Assembly (NCBI GenBank): GCA_029260265.1
Contig: JAJDDO010000024.1
Coordinates: 745,458 to 809,457, forward strand
Length of the DNA stretch: 64,000 nucleotides
Origin: Phycisphaerales bacterium
GTDB lineage: Bacteria > Planctomycetota > Phycisphaerae > Phycisphaerales > UBA1924
Reading direction: 5' to 3'
Part shown: in pieces, positions 32,456-40,632 of the stretch
Layout of the letters: every line of letters begins with the position of its first letter
Numbering within the stretch: position 1 is the first letter of the stretch
The notes under the pieces: model-generated
Database searches by the model: none
What the model saw: the letters and a program-made list of their open reading frames with translations, nothing else
Told to the model about the DNA's origin: nothing
Position numbers and translations under genes: made by a program

Positions 32456-33991
32456 ATGAAAAAGTTTCTGATCCCAATCTCAGTGGTCATCGTGCTGATC
32501 GTCCTCGTGGCCGGCGGGCTCGCAGCGTGGGCATACTACGAGTTCCTCTACACCGAGCCTCTTACCCCGGTGGAGCTCGCCGAGTTGGAGATCGATTGGA
32601 CCCCGGTGACGGGCGGGAACTGGTCGCCTTGGGTGACAGCAGCGGACGGCACACAGGAATGGAATCCGGCGAAGAGTTTCAATACCTGGCTGGCGACGGT
32701 GCCCGAGGAAGATAAGGCCTGGCCGATCATGGTAGATGTTAAGTACGCCGAGCCCGTGTTTTATGATCATGCCGATCTCGGCAAGATGCCAGTGCAGCAG
32801 CCGCAGTGGGATCGGTTAGTCGAGGTGCTCGACTCAGAGGAGTCTCGAGAGATGAGTGAGAGAATCGGCCAAGCTTTCCGGCGACCGGTACTCGGTTGCG
32901 GTATGTACAACATGGTCGGTCCGATCGAACATGCCTCGATGGTGAAGTACGGAGCGGATCAGCTCAGTGATTGGGATCCGAGCAATCAGGAGGAGGTGAG
33001 CATGATGCTCGCACTACTCCCTTCATTTATTGTTCATAGAGAGTGCATCCAGTTTCTAACTGCTTACGCGATGCACGCGGTTGAGTTAGGCAATCTGGAG
33101 CGGTTCCATAATTCGCTTGATAGTGTGAATGGCAGCACAAGCCTGTTCGAAGAAGCACCCTTCATTATCAGTATGCTCATGAAAATTTCGGTCAATGCTA
33201 TGGTGGTAAGCGCGATTGACTGGGCAATTGATCGCCATGCAGGCAAGTTTACAGATGAGCAACTGCACGCCCTAGATCAACTCATCAAAGATGAAAATGA
33301 CTATCAAATCTATTGGCGAGGCGAAATGCTCATGTTTGAGGATGCCATCCGTCGGCTTTCCAGCCCAGATGGTTCGCTCACGCTTCTGGCCCGGAGGAGT
33401 CGTGTTCAAATCGCCGGAACAGAATCGTTTGGGCCGTCGGCGGACTTACCGCGGGCTCGGTTGCATCCATCTTCTCAACGAGTACTTCATACTTATGATC
33501 AGATTATCCGCAGAGACTTTCGGGAATTAAATGATTTACAATATCCGTCTGGTTATTCGTATCTCCAGAGCCGATTGCCTTCTTTGGGGCGGTATGCGGG
33601 GTCACTCCTGGAGACGCTCCCCTCGGTATGCGAGAAATCAGTTGGGCAGATCCGCAAGTACCATCGGTACAACAACGCTGTGCGTCTAGCGATCGCGGTT
33701 CGGCGGTACGAGTTGAGGCATGGTGAACTCCCCGGGTCGATCGAAGAGCTTGATCCGGATCTGGTTGCTGGGCTTGATCTGATGGACCCGTTTTCTGAAG
33801 AGATGCTCACCTATCAGCGAACAGAAAACGGATTCGAGATTTTGCCCAGTCATCCTGAAGATGAACCCGGCGAGATCCTCTGGCCAAAGCAATACGAACA
33901 GATCGTGGAGCGTGATGAGCCTGAGTATCTTGATGGAGAACTGGAAGGATTGACCGAGGAGCAGAAGCAAGAAATGCTCGATTCGCCATGA
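32456..33991 (+). CDS. Membrane-anchored protein of unknown function, paralogue of the gene at 22576
   Basis: 511 aa. N-terminal TM anchor (ISVVIVLIVLVAGGLAAWAY) rather than the cleavable signal of its paralogue. Shared blocks: TGGNWSPWV, DGTQEWNP, VPEEDKAWPI near the N-terminus and RLAIAVRRYELRHGELP near the C-terminus. The Trp/Gly-rich N-terminal block resembles a small recognition module, but no known family fits. The C-terminal helical segment recalls the pilin-like 'LRHGxLPxxxxEL' phrase common in planctomycete envelope proteins. Confidence 0.75.
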   Translation: MKKFLIPISVVIVLIVLVAGGLAAWAYYEFLYTEPLTPVELAELEIDWTPVTGGNWSPWVTAADGTQEWNPAKSFNTWLATVPEEDKAWPIMVDVKYAEPVFYDHADLGKMPVQQPQWDRLVEVLDSEESREMSERIGQAFRRPVLGCGMYNMVGPIEHASMVKYGADQLSDWDPSNQEEVSMMLALLPSFIVHRECIQFLTAYAMHAVELGNLERFHNSLDSVNGSTSLFEEAPFIISMLMKISVNAMVVSAIDWAIDRHAGKFTDEQLHALDQLIKDENDYQIYWRGEMLMFEDAIRRLSSPDGSLTLLARRSRVQIAGTESFGPSADLPRARLHPSSQRVLHTYDQIIRRDFRELNDLQYPSGYSYLQSRLPSLGRYAGSLLETLPSVCEKSVGQIRKYHRYNNAVRLAIAVRRYELRHGELPGSIEELDPDLVAGLDLMDPFSEEMLTYQRTENGFEILPSHPEDEPGEILWPKQYEQIVERDEPEYLDGELEGLTEEQKQEMLDSP

Positions 33992-34015
33992 ATCTGACAA
34001 ACGAGTCGCTGATGA

Positions 34016-34765
34016 TCAGAGCTTCGATTTGTTGTACGGCCTGTCGCAGTTGACGCCGAATTTTTTACAGATTTGATGCTCGTGCGTGCAGTTGGGGCGG
34101 GCGGTGCAGTTGTACCGCCCGTGCAGGACCATCGAGTGTCCGAGCGAGGACCAACGCGGGCGTGGGAAGAGGGCCATCAGTTGTTTCTCGATCTTGGCGG
34201 TGTTTTCCTTTGCCCTATCGACCAGCCCCCATCGCCACGCCAGGCGTTGGACATGGGTGTCAACGGTGATGCCATCTTGGACATCGAAGCAGTTGCCGAG
34301 GACGACATTGGCGGTTTTTCGGGCGACGCCTCGCAGGGTGAGCAGGTCTTCCATTGTGTTTGGAACGACGCCGTCGTAGTGCTCGACGACGCGGGTCATG
34401 GATTCGTGGATGGACTTTGATTTGTTGCGAAAGAGCCCGATGGTCTTGATGTAGGGCTGGATTTTTTCGGGCGTCGATTTGGCGTATGCAGCCGGGGTCT
34501 TGAAGGCCTTGAACAACCCGGGTGTTGCTTTATTGACGCCGGCGTCTGTGGATTGGGCCGACAAAATGGTCGCGACGAGCAGCTCGTGCGGGTTGGTGAA
34601 GGTGAGCTCGCAGTGTGCATCAGGGTAGTGCTTGCCCAGGGCGTTGGCGATCTTGAGCGCATGGGCGCGTTGCTCTTTGGTAACCTCGGGGAGGGCGAAG
34701 TGGATGTCCTTGAGCCCGCGTGGGTTGTTGATGCCTTTGGGATGCGGTGTGCGTGTTGGGGTCAT
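34016..34765 (-). CDS. nth: Endonuclease III (DNA glycosylase/AP lyase)
   Basis: 249 aa. Removes oxidised pyrimidines and nicks the abasic site. The HhH-GPD motif is intact: LLTLRGVARKTANVVLGNCF with the catalytic Lys (RKTA) and the catalytic Asp in GITVDTHVQRLAWR. A C-terminal Fe-S loop is present but its Cys spacing is C-x5-C-x6-C-x6-C, unlike the classical C-x6-C-x2-C-x5-C. It overlaps the upstream membrane-protein gene by ATGA. Confidence 0.9.
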   Translation of the reverse strand: MTPTRTPHPKGINNPRGLKDIHFALPEVTKEQRAHALKIANALGKHYPDAHCELTFTNPHELLVATILSAQSTDAGVNKATPGLFKAFKTPAAYAKSTPEKIQPYIKTIGLFRNKSKSIHESMTRVVEHYDGVVPNTMEDLLTLRGVARKTANVVLGNCFDVQDGITVDTHVQRLAWRWGLVDRAKENTAKIEKQLMALFPRPRWSSLGHSMVLHGRYNCTARPNCTHEHQICKKFGVNCDRPYNKSKL

Positions 34766-35346
34766 GCTGGCTCCGGTGCTTTTGTTGGGCTGGCGTGCTC
34801 TGCGGTCCAGAGCCCAAGAAGAAAGGAAATGAGGACCGCAAGGGTGATGCCTCCGATGGTACGCGAAGCGGTAGAGTGCATAGCAAGGAAGGCGTCCTTG
34901 TGGGTGTCAGCTAAGTCTGTGTTGCCCGCCGCAGCGGCGTCCCAGTAGGTCTGCAGATCCTGATTTATCGCGGGCATCAAGATCAGCAGGTGGTAGCTCA
35001 GCAGCCCGAGCGTGCAGCACAAAAGGATCGAGCGGAGCACACGGGCGAGCGTGTTGAGCGAGTACCCACACATGAGCATGACGATGAACGAACCGAGCGC
35101 GGTTGATGCACAGATGAACTGGATGGTATCGACGGTGAGGAAGACCTTGCCGGCGATCTGCCCGGCGCCCAAGATGGCATGGTCGCCCGAGTAGTCTGGG
35201 TAGCTGGCGAGGGTCGGATCGAGTTTACGCATGGTGGGGAAGACGATCGCGGCCACGACGCCGCTCATGGCGGTCGAGCCCATCCAGATGGCAAGCGAGA
35301 GCAGATTGATGGTCTGGGCGATTCGGAGAACGGGGTGGGTGCGCAT
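34762..35346 (-). CDS. Four-TM membrane protein (DUF4149-like)
   Basis: 194 aa with four hydrophobic helices: LLSLAIWMGSTAMSGVVAAI, IQFICASTALGSFIVMLMCG, ILLCCTLGLLSYHLLILMPA and TIGGITLAVLISFLLGLW. The W-G in helix 1 and the overall layout resemble the DUF4149 family, whose role is unknown. It is translationally coupled to nth and transcribed from the bidirectional palindromic promoter at 35347-35361. Confidence 0.65.
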   Translation of the reverse strand: MRTHPVLRIAQTINLLSLAIWMGSTAMSGVVAAIVFPTMRKLDPTLASYPDYSGDHAILGAGQIAGKVFLTVDTIQFICASTALGSFIVMLMCGYSLNTLARVLRSILLCCTLGLLSYHLLILMPAINQDLQTYWDAAAAGNTDLADTHKDAFLAMHSTASRTIGGITLAVLISFLLGLWTAEHASPTKAPEPA

Positions 35347-35361
35347 GCACTATGATAGTGC
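35347..35361. promoter_or_regulatory. Palindromic bidirectional promoter, leaderless on both sides
   Basis: A perfect 15-bp palindrome, GCACTAT-G-ATAGTGC. It gives TATGAT on the plus strand (35351-35356) and TATCAT on the minus strand (35357-35352), each exactly 5 nt before its start codon (GTG 35362; ATG 35346). The whole intergenic region is 15 bp. Confidence 0.6.
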
Positions 35362-36129
35362 GTGCATGTTGCCCCGGATATCTCGGTTTCGCTCGCAGGT
35401 GTCCAGGGCATCGGGGGCGATGGATCCCCGAGGTCCATGCTCGATTGGCTCCGCTCGCTCTCGATTCGAGGGGCCGCGATTGATGGATCACGCCCGGGGT
35501 TTCGAGCGCGTGAGCTGGGACGATCCGCGAGAAGAGATTTTGCCGCGTCGATGCGTAGGAGAGAGATCGAGTTCACCGGGATCGATCTCTGGATTCCCGC
35601 CGAGCACTTCACGGGCGCGGAGCATTGTTCGCGTGCTGTCGAGATCATCCACCAGACCACGGAACTGGCAAGCGAGATGGCGTCGCTCGTGGGGGGGCGA
35701 TCAACAGCACGGGTCTCGGTGATGACGCCCGGTTCGATTGATGCCGATCTCTTGCGGGTGATGGGCGATGGAGCCGAGCGGGTTGGGTCGTTGATCGTTG
35801 ACCATCGGGTAGATCTGCCGAGGGCTTGTCCCGCGGGAGTTGCGATCGGTGTCGATCCTGCGTCGGTCTTGATCGCAGGGGGCGATCCGGTCGAAGCGGT
35901 CCACGCGGCCGGGGGGCGGCTTGGATCGGTGAGGCTCGATGATGTCAATGCGATGGGGCGGTGCCCGGTCGGCACCGAGGGCTCTCGGCTGGATATTGAT
36001 GGATACAAAGCCGCCTTGATCGTCGGCGGGGTTGATTGGGTGACGATTGATCTTCGCCAGTTGCCCAACGCATCGCAGGGATTTGAGATCGCCCGGCATG
36101 CTTGGGATTCCGGACTCTCGATGGGCTGA
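35362..36129 (+). CDS. Sugar-phosphate isomerase/epimerase-like (xylose-isomerase TIM-barrel) protein
   Basis: 255 aa from the GTG at 35362. It has the flow of a short AP-endonuclease-2/xylose-isomerase-like barrel: LDWLRSLSIRGAAIDGSRPG, RRREIEFTGIDLWIPAEHF (N-terminal strands), EIIHQTTELASEMASLV, SVLIAGGDPVEAVHAAGGRL, LDIDGYKAALIVGGVDWVTI. Metal-binding residues are not clearly conserved, so catalytic activity is uncertain. The alternative start at residue 26 (Met) is less likely because the promoter hexamer sits 5 nt before the GTG. Confidence 0.6.
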   Translation: MHVAPDISVSLAGVQGIGGDGSPRSMLDWLRSLSIRGAAIDGSRPGFRARELGRSARRDFAASMRRREIEFTGIDLWIPAEHFTGAEHCSRAVEIIHQTTELASEMASLVGGRSTARVSVMTPGSIDADLLRVMGDGAERVGSLIVDHRVDLPRACPAGVAIGVDPASVLIAGGDPVEAVHAAGGRLGSVRLDDVNAMGRCPVGTEGSRLDIDGYKAALIVGGVDWVTIDLRQLPNASQGFEIARHAWDSGLSMG

Positions 36130-36334
36130 GGGGCAAAATCTGGGGGAACTCGATGGTCCGGGAAACTTTCTTCAGCGTCGCTCGTAGAACCTATGTGGGC
36201 TCTCACGCCCGATATGGGCGGGAATGTTCTGTGGGGCACGGATGTTGACCCATTGGGGCTGGGAAGGCCGAAAAGAAGTAAAATACCCTTCCGATTGGGG
36301 AATCCGATCGGTGCATGTTTGAAACGGAGTCAGA

Positions 36335-38611
36335 ATGAACCGATTGTCACGCTCAGCAGCCATCTTTGGGGTCCTTGGTCTTGTGGGTGTCTTTGGGTTG
36401 CCCCAAGCGTCATTGATTGCTGCTGAACCCGCCGGTGAATCATCGAGTGTTCTCTCGTCTCCATCGGCTGCCGATGTCTGGGCTGCCGCTCGCGATGGTG
36501 ATGCAGCCGCACTCGATGCGTTGCTTGATCCGAGCGCATGGGGTTCGACCGATTTGGGCGGGCATCTTGTTGATTCCATTCGACTGCTGCAGACCAATGA
36601 GGATCTGCGTGAGCAGAACCGGGCGGAGCAGATCGAGGAAGTCAGCGAAGAGCTCGACGCCCGACTGGCCGCGTACGAGGAATCCGCATCACCGGTCGAA
36701 CTGAGCAAGGCGCTCGGATCGGCGGTGGGGCTGCAGTTGCTGTATGAAAACGATGACAACTTCTTTGCTGATCAGCGGGTCAGTGAGCTGCTCAAGCTGG
36801 GCGACGCCGCGGCCAAGGAGGCCGAAGAGAAGGGTGATTGGATGATGGCCAGCGAGCTGTTCTACCGGCTCAACGCAATCTTTGATCCCAACGGCCCGTA
36901 CAAGCCCGCGACCAAACGCCTCAACAAACGGCTCACGATGATCCGGATGTACACACCCGAGCAGCTGTGGGAGATCCGCAACGAACGCAGGCTTGCAGAG
37001 GAGCTCGAGCCGCTGCCCGCGTACAACGCCTATGGCGACGATTTTCACGACAAGCTCTTGGGGATCAACTCCGTCACCGTTCGTACCGCGATTCAACGCG
37101 CCGCGTCTCAGCATGTCGGGCGGAAGACCCGTCAGCACGCGGAGGGGGTGACGATGAATCACCTCATCGCCGGCGGGCTGCACTCGATCAGGACCATGGT
37201 GACCACAAGTGATCTGAAGGCCGCATTCCCTGGCTTGGCGGATGAAGAAAAGGTCTCTACCTTCCTCGCTGTGCTTGACGAACAGATTGCACGCATCGAG
37301 AACAATGAACGAACGGCGAGTGCCTACGACCTCCGCCGGGCGCTTGATGCCGTGCTCAGCTCGAGCCGCGATACGGTCGATGTGCTCGAAGCAGCGCTGT
37401 TGCACGAGTTCGGCAACGGGGCGATGGGCGAGTTGGACGATTACACCGCGATCATATGGCCCGACGAGATCGCACGATTCTCGCGTTCAACACGCGGCGA
37501 GTTCATCGGCGTCGGGATCCAGATCCAGCTCGATGAGCTTCAGAATATCAAAGTTGTCACACCGCTCGAAGGCACCCCAGCGCAGCGATCGGGGATCCGC
37601 GCGGGCGATATCATCAAGAAGGTCGATGGGCTCAGCGCTGTCGGGCTCGGGCTTGATCAGGCGGTCGAGGTCATCACCGGCCCCGCCAATACCGATGTGA
37701 CGCTCACCATCGAACGCCAAGATGAAGAAACCGAAGAACTGACCGAGATCGATTTCACCATCGTGCGAAGAAAGATCGACCTCCCCTCCGTGAAGGGGTG
37801 GTCAAAGTACGGTCCGGGCGATGAGGACTGGAACTACTTCGTCGACCCCGAAGCCGGCATCGGGTATGTTCGATTGACCGGGTTCTCCGCGGATACCACC
37901 AGGGACTTTGATCGTGCGATCAGCAAGATGCACGAGAAGCAACTCAACGCGTTGATTCTTGATCTCCGGTACAACCCGGGCGGGTTGCTTGATCAAGCCG
38001 TCTCGATGGCGAGCAGGTTTGTCCCCGAAGGGATGATTGTCAAAACCGTGAACGCATCCGGCGTCACGCAAGAGAGCCAAGACGCACGCGCTGTAAGCCC
38101 GAAGCGATCGCTCTCGGATATCCCCGTGATTGTGCTCGTCAATGAGGGGTCTGCATCAGCCAGCGAGATTGTGTCTGGTGCGATCCAGGCAGCCGCTCAT
38201 CAGGGCAAAATCCAGGCGCTCGTCGTCGGGAACCGCAGCTTTGGCAAGGGCAGCGTGCAGAATGTCTACATGCTCCCCGGCGGGGCCGCCGCGATGAAGG
38301 TCACCACGCACTACTACCGCATCGACGCACCACGGATGATCCACAAGGTGCCCGGCGCGACCGAGTGGGGGATCGAGCCTGATCTCAAGGTCGGGATGCT
38401 CCCGAGCCAGCAGGCCGATGCGTTGATGCTCCGCCGTGACGCCGATGTGTTGCCGCTCGACGAGAACGGCGAGATCATCGTCGACGCTGAGCGCCCCGAT
38501 CCGAACTCGCTGATCACCGAAGGGACCGATCTGCAGGTCGAGACCGCGTTGGTGCTCCTGCAGACGCAGGCCGCATCGAAGATCGGCGAGCCGACCTCGA
38601 TGAAGGACTGA
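36335..38611 (+). CDS. S41-family C-terminal processing peptidase
   Basis: 758 aa. Signal peptide (MNRLSRSAAIFGVLGLVGVF), a long N-terminal helical region, a PDZ domain (about 385-465: FIGVGIQIQLDELQNIKVVT, GTPAQRSGIRAGDIIKKVDG) and an S41 protease domain. The catalytic Ser is in VNEGSASASEIVSG (about 605-615) and the catalytic Lys in RSFGKGSVQNVYM. LILDLRYNPGGLLDQAVSMA is the typical oxyanion region. It likely trims extracytoplasmic proteins. A terminator follows. Confidence 0.92.
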   Translation: MNRLSRSAAIFGVLGLVGVFGLPQASLIAAEPAGESSSVLSSPSAADVWAAARDGDAAALDALLDPSAWGSTDLGGHLVDSIRLLQTNEDLREQNRAEQIEEVSEELDARLAAYEESASPVELSKALGSAVGLQLLYENDDNFFADQRVSELLKLGDAAAKEAEEKGDWMMASELFYRLNAIFDPNGPYKPATKRLNKRLTMIRMYTPEQLWEIRNERRLAEELEPLPAYNAYGDDFHDKLLGINSVTVRTAIQRAASQHVGRKTRQHAEGVTMNHLIAGGLHSIRTMVTTSDLKAAFPGLADEEKVSTFLAVLDEQIARIENNERTASAYDLRRALDAVLSSSRDTVDVLEAALLHEFGNGAMGELDDYTAIIWPDEIARFSRSTRGEFIGVGIQIQLDELQNIKVVTPLEGTPAQRSGIRAGDIIKKVDGLSAVGLGLDQAVEVITGPANTDVTLTIERQDEETEELTEIDFTIVRRKIDLPSVKGWSKYGPGDEDWNYFVDPEAGIGYVRLTGFSADTTRDFDRAISKMHEKQLNALILDLRYNPGGLLDQAVSMASRFVPEGMIVKTVNASGVTQESQDARAVSPKRSLSDIPVIVLVNEGSASASEIVSGAIQAAAHQGKIQALVVGNRSFGKGSVQNVYMLPGGAAAMKVTTHYYRIDAPRMIHKVPGATEWGIEPDLKVGMLPSQQADALMLRRDADVLPLDENGEIIVDAERPDPNSLITEGTDLQVETALVLLQTQAASKIGEPTSMKD

Positions 38612-38657
38612 TCAAGGTTTGATCAAGGACTGATTAAAGAGACAATGCTCTCCTTTG

Positions 38658-38686
38658 CACCCCGTCACGCTGGCGGGGTGTTTTTT
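38658..38686 (+). terminator. Rho-independent terminator after the S41 peptidase gene
   Basis: Stem CACCCCG/CGGGGTG with a 9-nt loop and six T. It ends on the stop codon of the convergent gene (38685), so it may serve only the plus strand. Confidence 0.85.
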
Positions 38687-39170
38687 ATTTGCGTGTAAAG
38701 AACTCATGCAGAGCGAGAATCTGTTGTTCAATCGTTTCCGCATCGACTTCAGTCGCTGTGTAATCATTCGCGACGCACTCAAAGAGTGAGTCGTGGAAGG
38801 TAAGTATGAAGTGGCGGTCGTCATCAAAGTACTCCGCCATGTGGCGGTCATGGACCCGGTTTGCTCGTTCCAACGCCGCGATCCAAGGAGATGATTTTAC
38901 CTCGTAGGAAGCGTACGGATCTAAACCAAACTTGCAAAGTGGGTGCCCGTCCAGTGCTTCGTCATTTGGTGAACCGAGTGCGTGTGCGCGACAGCCCTTG
39001 AAGCAAACCATTGCCCATGAATCAGTTTGCGTGAAGTAGCCAATGGCAACCCGGTGTTCATCGGCGAGGAGAATAGGCTCGGGCGCACCGCAGGTGCTCT
39101 TGGGCAGATCAAGAAGATTCACTAGTTTTGGCTTTACATCAAACTGTGTGAGGCAGAGACTGGCAGGCAT
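38685..39170 (-). CDS. Hypothetical protein
   Basis: 161 aa. No signal peptide or TM. Mixed alpha/beta sequence with CFKGCRAHALGSPNDEALDGHPL in the middle and HFILTFHDSLFECVAND near the end. I do not recognise the family. It lies 12 bp behind the DUF1643 gene on the same strand, suggesting co-transcription. Codon use looks like the chromosome average. Confidence 0.6.
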   Translation of the reverse strand: MPASLCLTQFDVKPKLVNLLDLPKSTCGAPEPILLADEHRVAIGYFTQTDSWAMVCFKGCRAHALGSPNDEALDGHPLCKFGLDPYASYEVKSSPWIAALERANRVHDRHMAEYFDDDRHFILTFHDSLFECVANDYTATEVDAETIEQQILALHEFFTRK

Positions 39171-39182
39171 GATGATTCTCTT

Positions 39183-39659
39183 TCAAGGTGCAAATCTTTG
39201 GGGTTTCAGATCGCCCCGTAGGTACAACGGGTGTTTCGGAAAGCCGTGCTTGGTGATGGCGAGGCAATGCGGATCGCAGTGGGGGGTGAGCAGGTCGAGG
39301 ACTTCGGTGTGGCGGTTGTTGAGGGCGGCGTGGGTGCCCCATCCGATGATGATGAGGTCGGCGCGTTTGGCGAGCTTGACGATCGCGGCGTCGTTGCCCG
39401 GGCCGACGGGGTCGTCGGTTTTCTTGAGCCCCTTTGGATCCGTCGAACGCAGGGCGAAGATATTGGCGACATCCATCGTGCTGAACCCCCAACGGACAGC
39501 GTACCGGTGGCAACGCGTCAGGGTCGGGTCGAGGACCTTGGCGTCGGCGGTGGAGGGGTTGAGCAGGCAGAAGCAGACGCGCCTGCCGCCCGGTGCCCAT
39601 CGCCGACCGAGGGTGTAGCGGTAGACCTCGTCATCAGAGAATGTTGCCCAGCCCTTCAT
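39183..39659 (-). CDS. DUF1643 family protein
   Basis: 158 aa. The diagnostic pieces of DUF1643 are visible: the N-terminal RYTLGRRW, the CFCLLNPSTADAKVLDPTLT motif, NIFALRSTDPKGLK, and ADLIIIGWGTHA followed by a CLAITKHGFPKHPLYL block. Function is unknown for the family. TACACT lies 5 nt before the ATG, so a leaderless transcript is likely. Confidence 0.85.
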   Translation of the reverse strand: MKGWATFSDDEVYRYTLGRRWAPGGRRVCFCLLNPSTADAKVLDPTLTRCHRYAVRWGFSTMDVANIFALRSTDPKGLKKTDDPVGPGNDAAIVKLAKRADLIIIGWGTHAALNNRHTEVLDLLTPHCDPHCLAITKHGFPKHPLYLRGDLKPQRFAP

Positions 39660-39664
39660 GGTAC

Positions 39665-39670
39665 AGTGTA
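39665..39670 (-). promoter_or_regulatory. -10 element (TACACT), leaderless type
   Basis: TACACT on the minus strand ends 5 nt before the ATG at 39659. Confidence 0.4.
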
Positions 39671-39720
39671 TGGATGCAATCCCTCACAATGCATCGCGTT
39701 GAGCGGGCAAGGAGATCGAA

Positions 39721-40632
39721 ATGAGACCAGGCAGGTTCATGATCGTGGTTGGCGGGCTCGGGATGATTCTCGGATGCGCGGCATTCATCACACACGAAGA
39801 TTCAGCGTCGGCGTCTCACTCGTCAATCAGCCCCATAGAGCAGAAGGATGTGGCGTACATCGAGCGGGAAGGCGTGGATACCAAGTACACCTCGCTGGAC
39901 ATCTATCACCACGAAGACACCGAAACGCTCCGCCCGATCGTGTTCTACATCCACGGCGGCGGATGGGCAATCGGCGACAAGGCCGCCGCCATGTACGCCA
40001 AACCCCGATGGGCGATACGAAATGGGTGGGCTTTGGTCTCGGTCAACTATCGGCTCTCGCCCGATGTCATGCACCCAGAGCACGCACGGGATGTTTCGGC
40101 AGCGTTCGCGTGGGTACGCGAGCACGCTGAGGAGTTTGGAGGGGACCCAGACCAGATCGCGGTGATGGGGCATTCCGCGGGGGCCCACCTCGCGGCGATC
40201 ATTGCGTGCAACGAGGATCTACTCGCCGAGTTCGGCTCAACGACCGATCAGATCGCTGGTGTGGTCCTGCTCGATGGTGCAGGATACAACCTGCCTGAGC
40301 GTATGGAGTCACTGCCCAAACGCGGGCTGGCGACCAAAATGTACACTGAAGCCTTTGGTGACAACCCGGAGTTGTGGGAGTCGGCATCGCCGACGCTGCA
40401 AGCCAAGCCCGGTGACCATCTCGGGGCGTTCTTGGCGATTCATGCGGGTGACCGTGAAGAGTCCGCAGCACAATCAAAGGCGCTGGTGAAGGCGTGGGCG
40501 GCAACCGGTGTTCGCGCAGAGTTGCACCACGCGCCGGACAAGACGCACATGACGCTCAACCATCGGCTGGGCTATCGTGGCGATCGCGAGACCAAGCGGA
40601 TTGAGTTGTTCCTCGAATCAATCTTTGATTAG
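39721..40632 (+). CDS. Alpha/beta-hydrolase esterase, lipoprotein
   Basis: 303 aa, AAGGAG upstream. A signal peptide ends in a lipobox-like MILGC (Cys19). The hormone-sensitive-lipase-type oxyanion motif HGGGW and nucleophile elbow GHSAGAH are present, and the catalytic His is likely in KTHMTLNHR near the end. Homologues are esterases or kynurenine-formamidase-like; the substrate is not predictable. Convergent with yebC, with a 4-bp overlap. Confidence 0.85.
   Translation: MRPGRFMIVVGGLGMILGCAAFITHEDSASASHSSISPIEQKDVAYIEREGVDTKYTSLDIYHHEDTETLRPIVFYIHGGGWAIGDKAAAMYAKPRWAIRNGWALVSVNYRLSPDVMHPEHARDVSAAFAWVREHAEEFGGDPDQIAVMGHSAGAHLAAIIACNEDLLAEFGSTTDQIAGVVLLDGAGYNLPERMESLPKRGLATKMYTEAFGDNPELWESASPTLQAKPGDHLGAFLAIHAGDREESAAQSKALVKAWAATGVRAELHHAPDKTHMTLNHRLGYRGDRETKRIELFLESIFD

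Noticed and set aside
35265-36239. Minus-strand frame of 324 codons
   Set aside because: Lies opposite the isomerase-like gene and overlaps the DUF4149-like gene; Ser/Pro-rich with no conserved motif.
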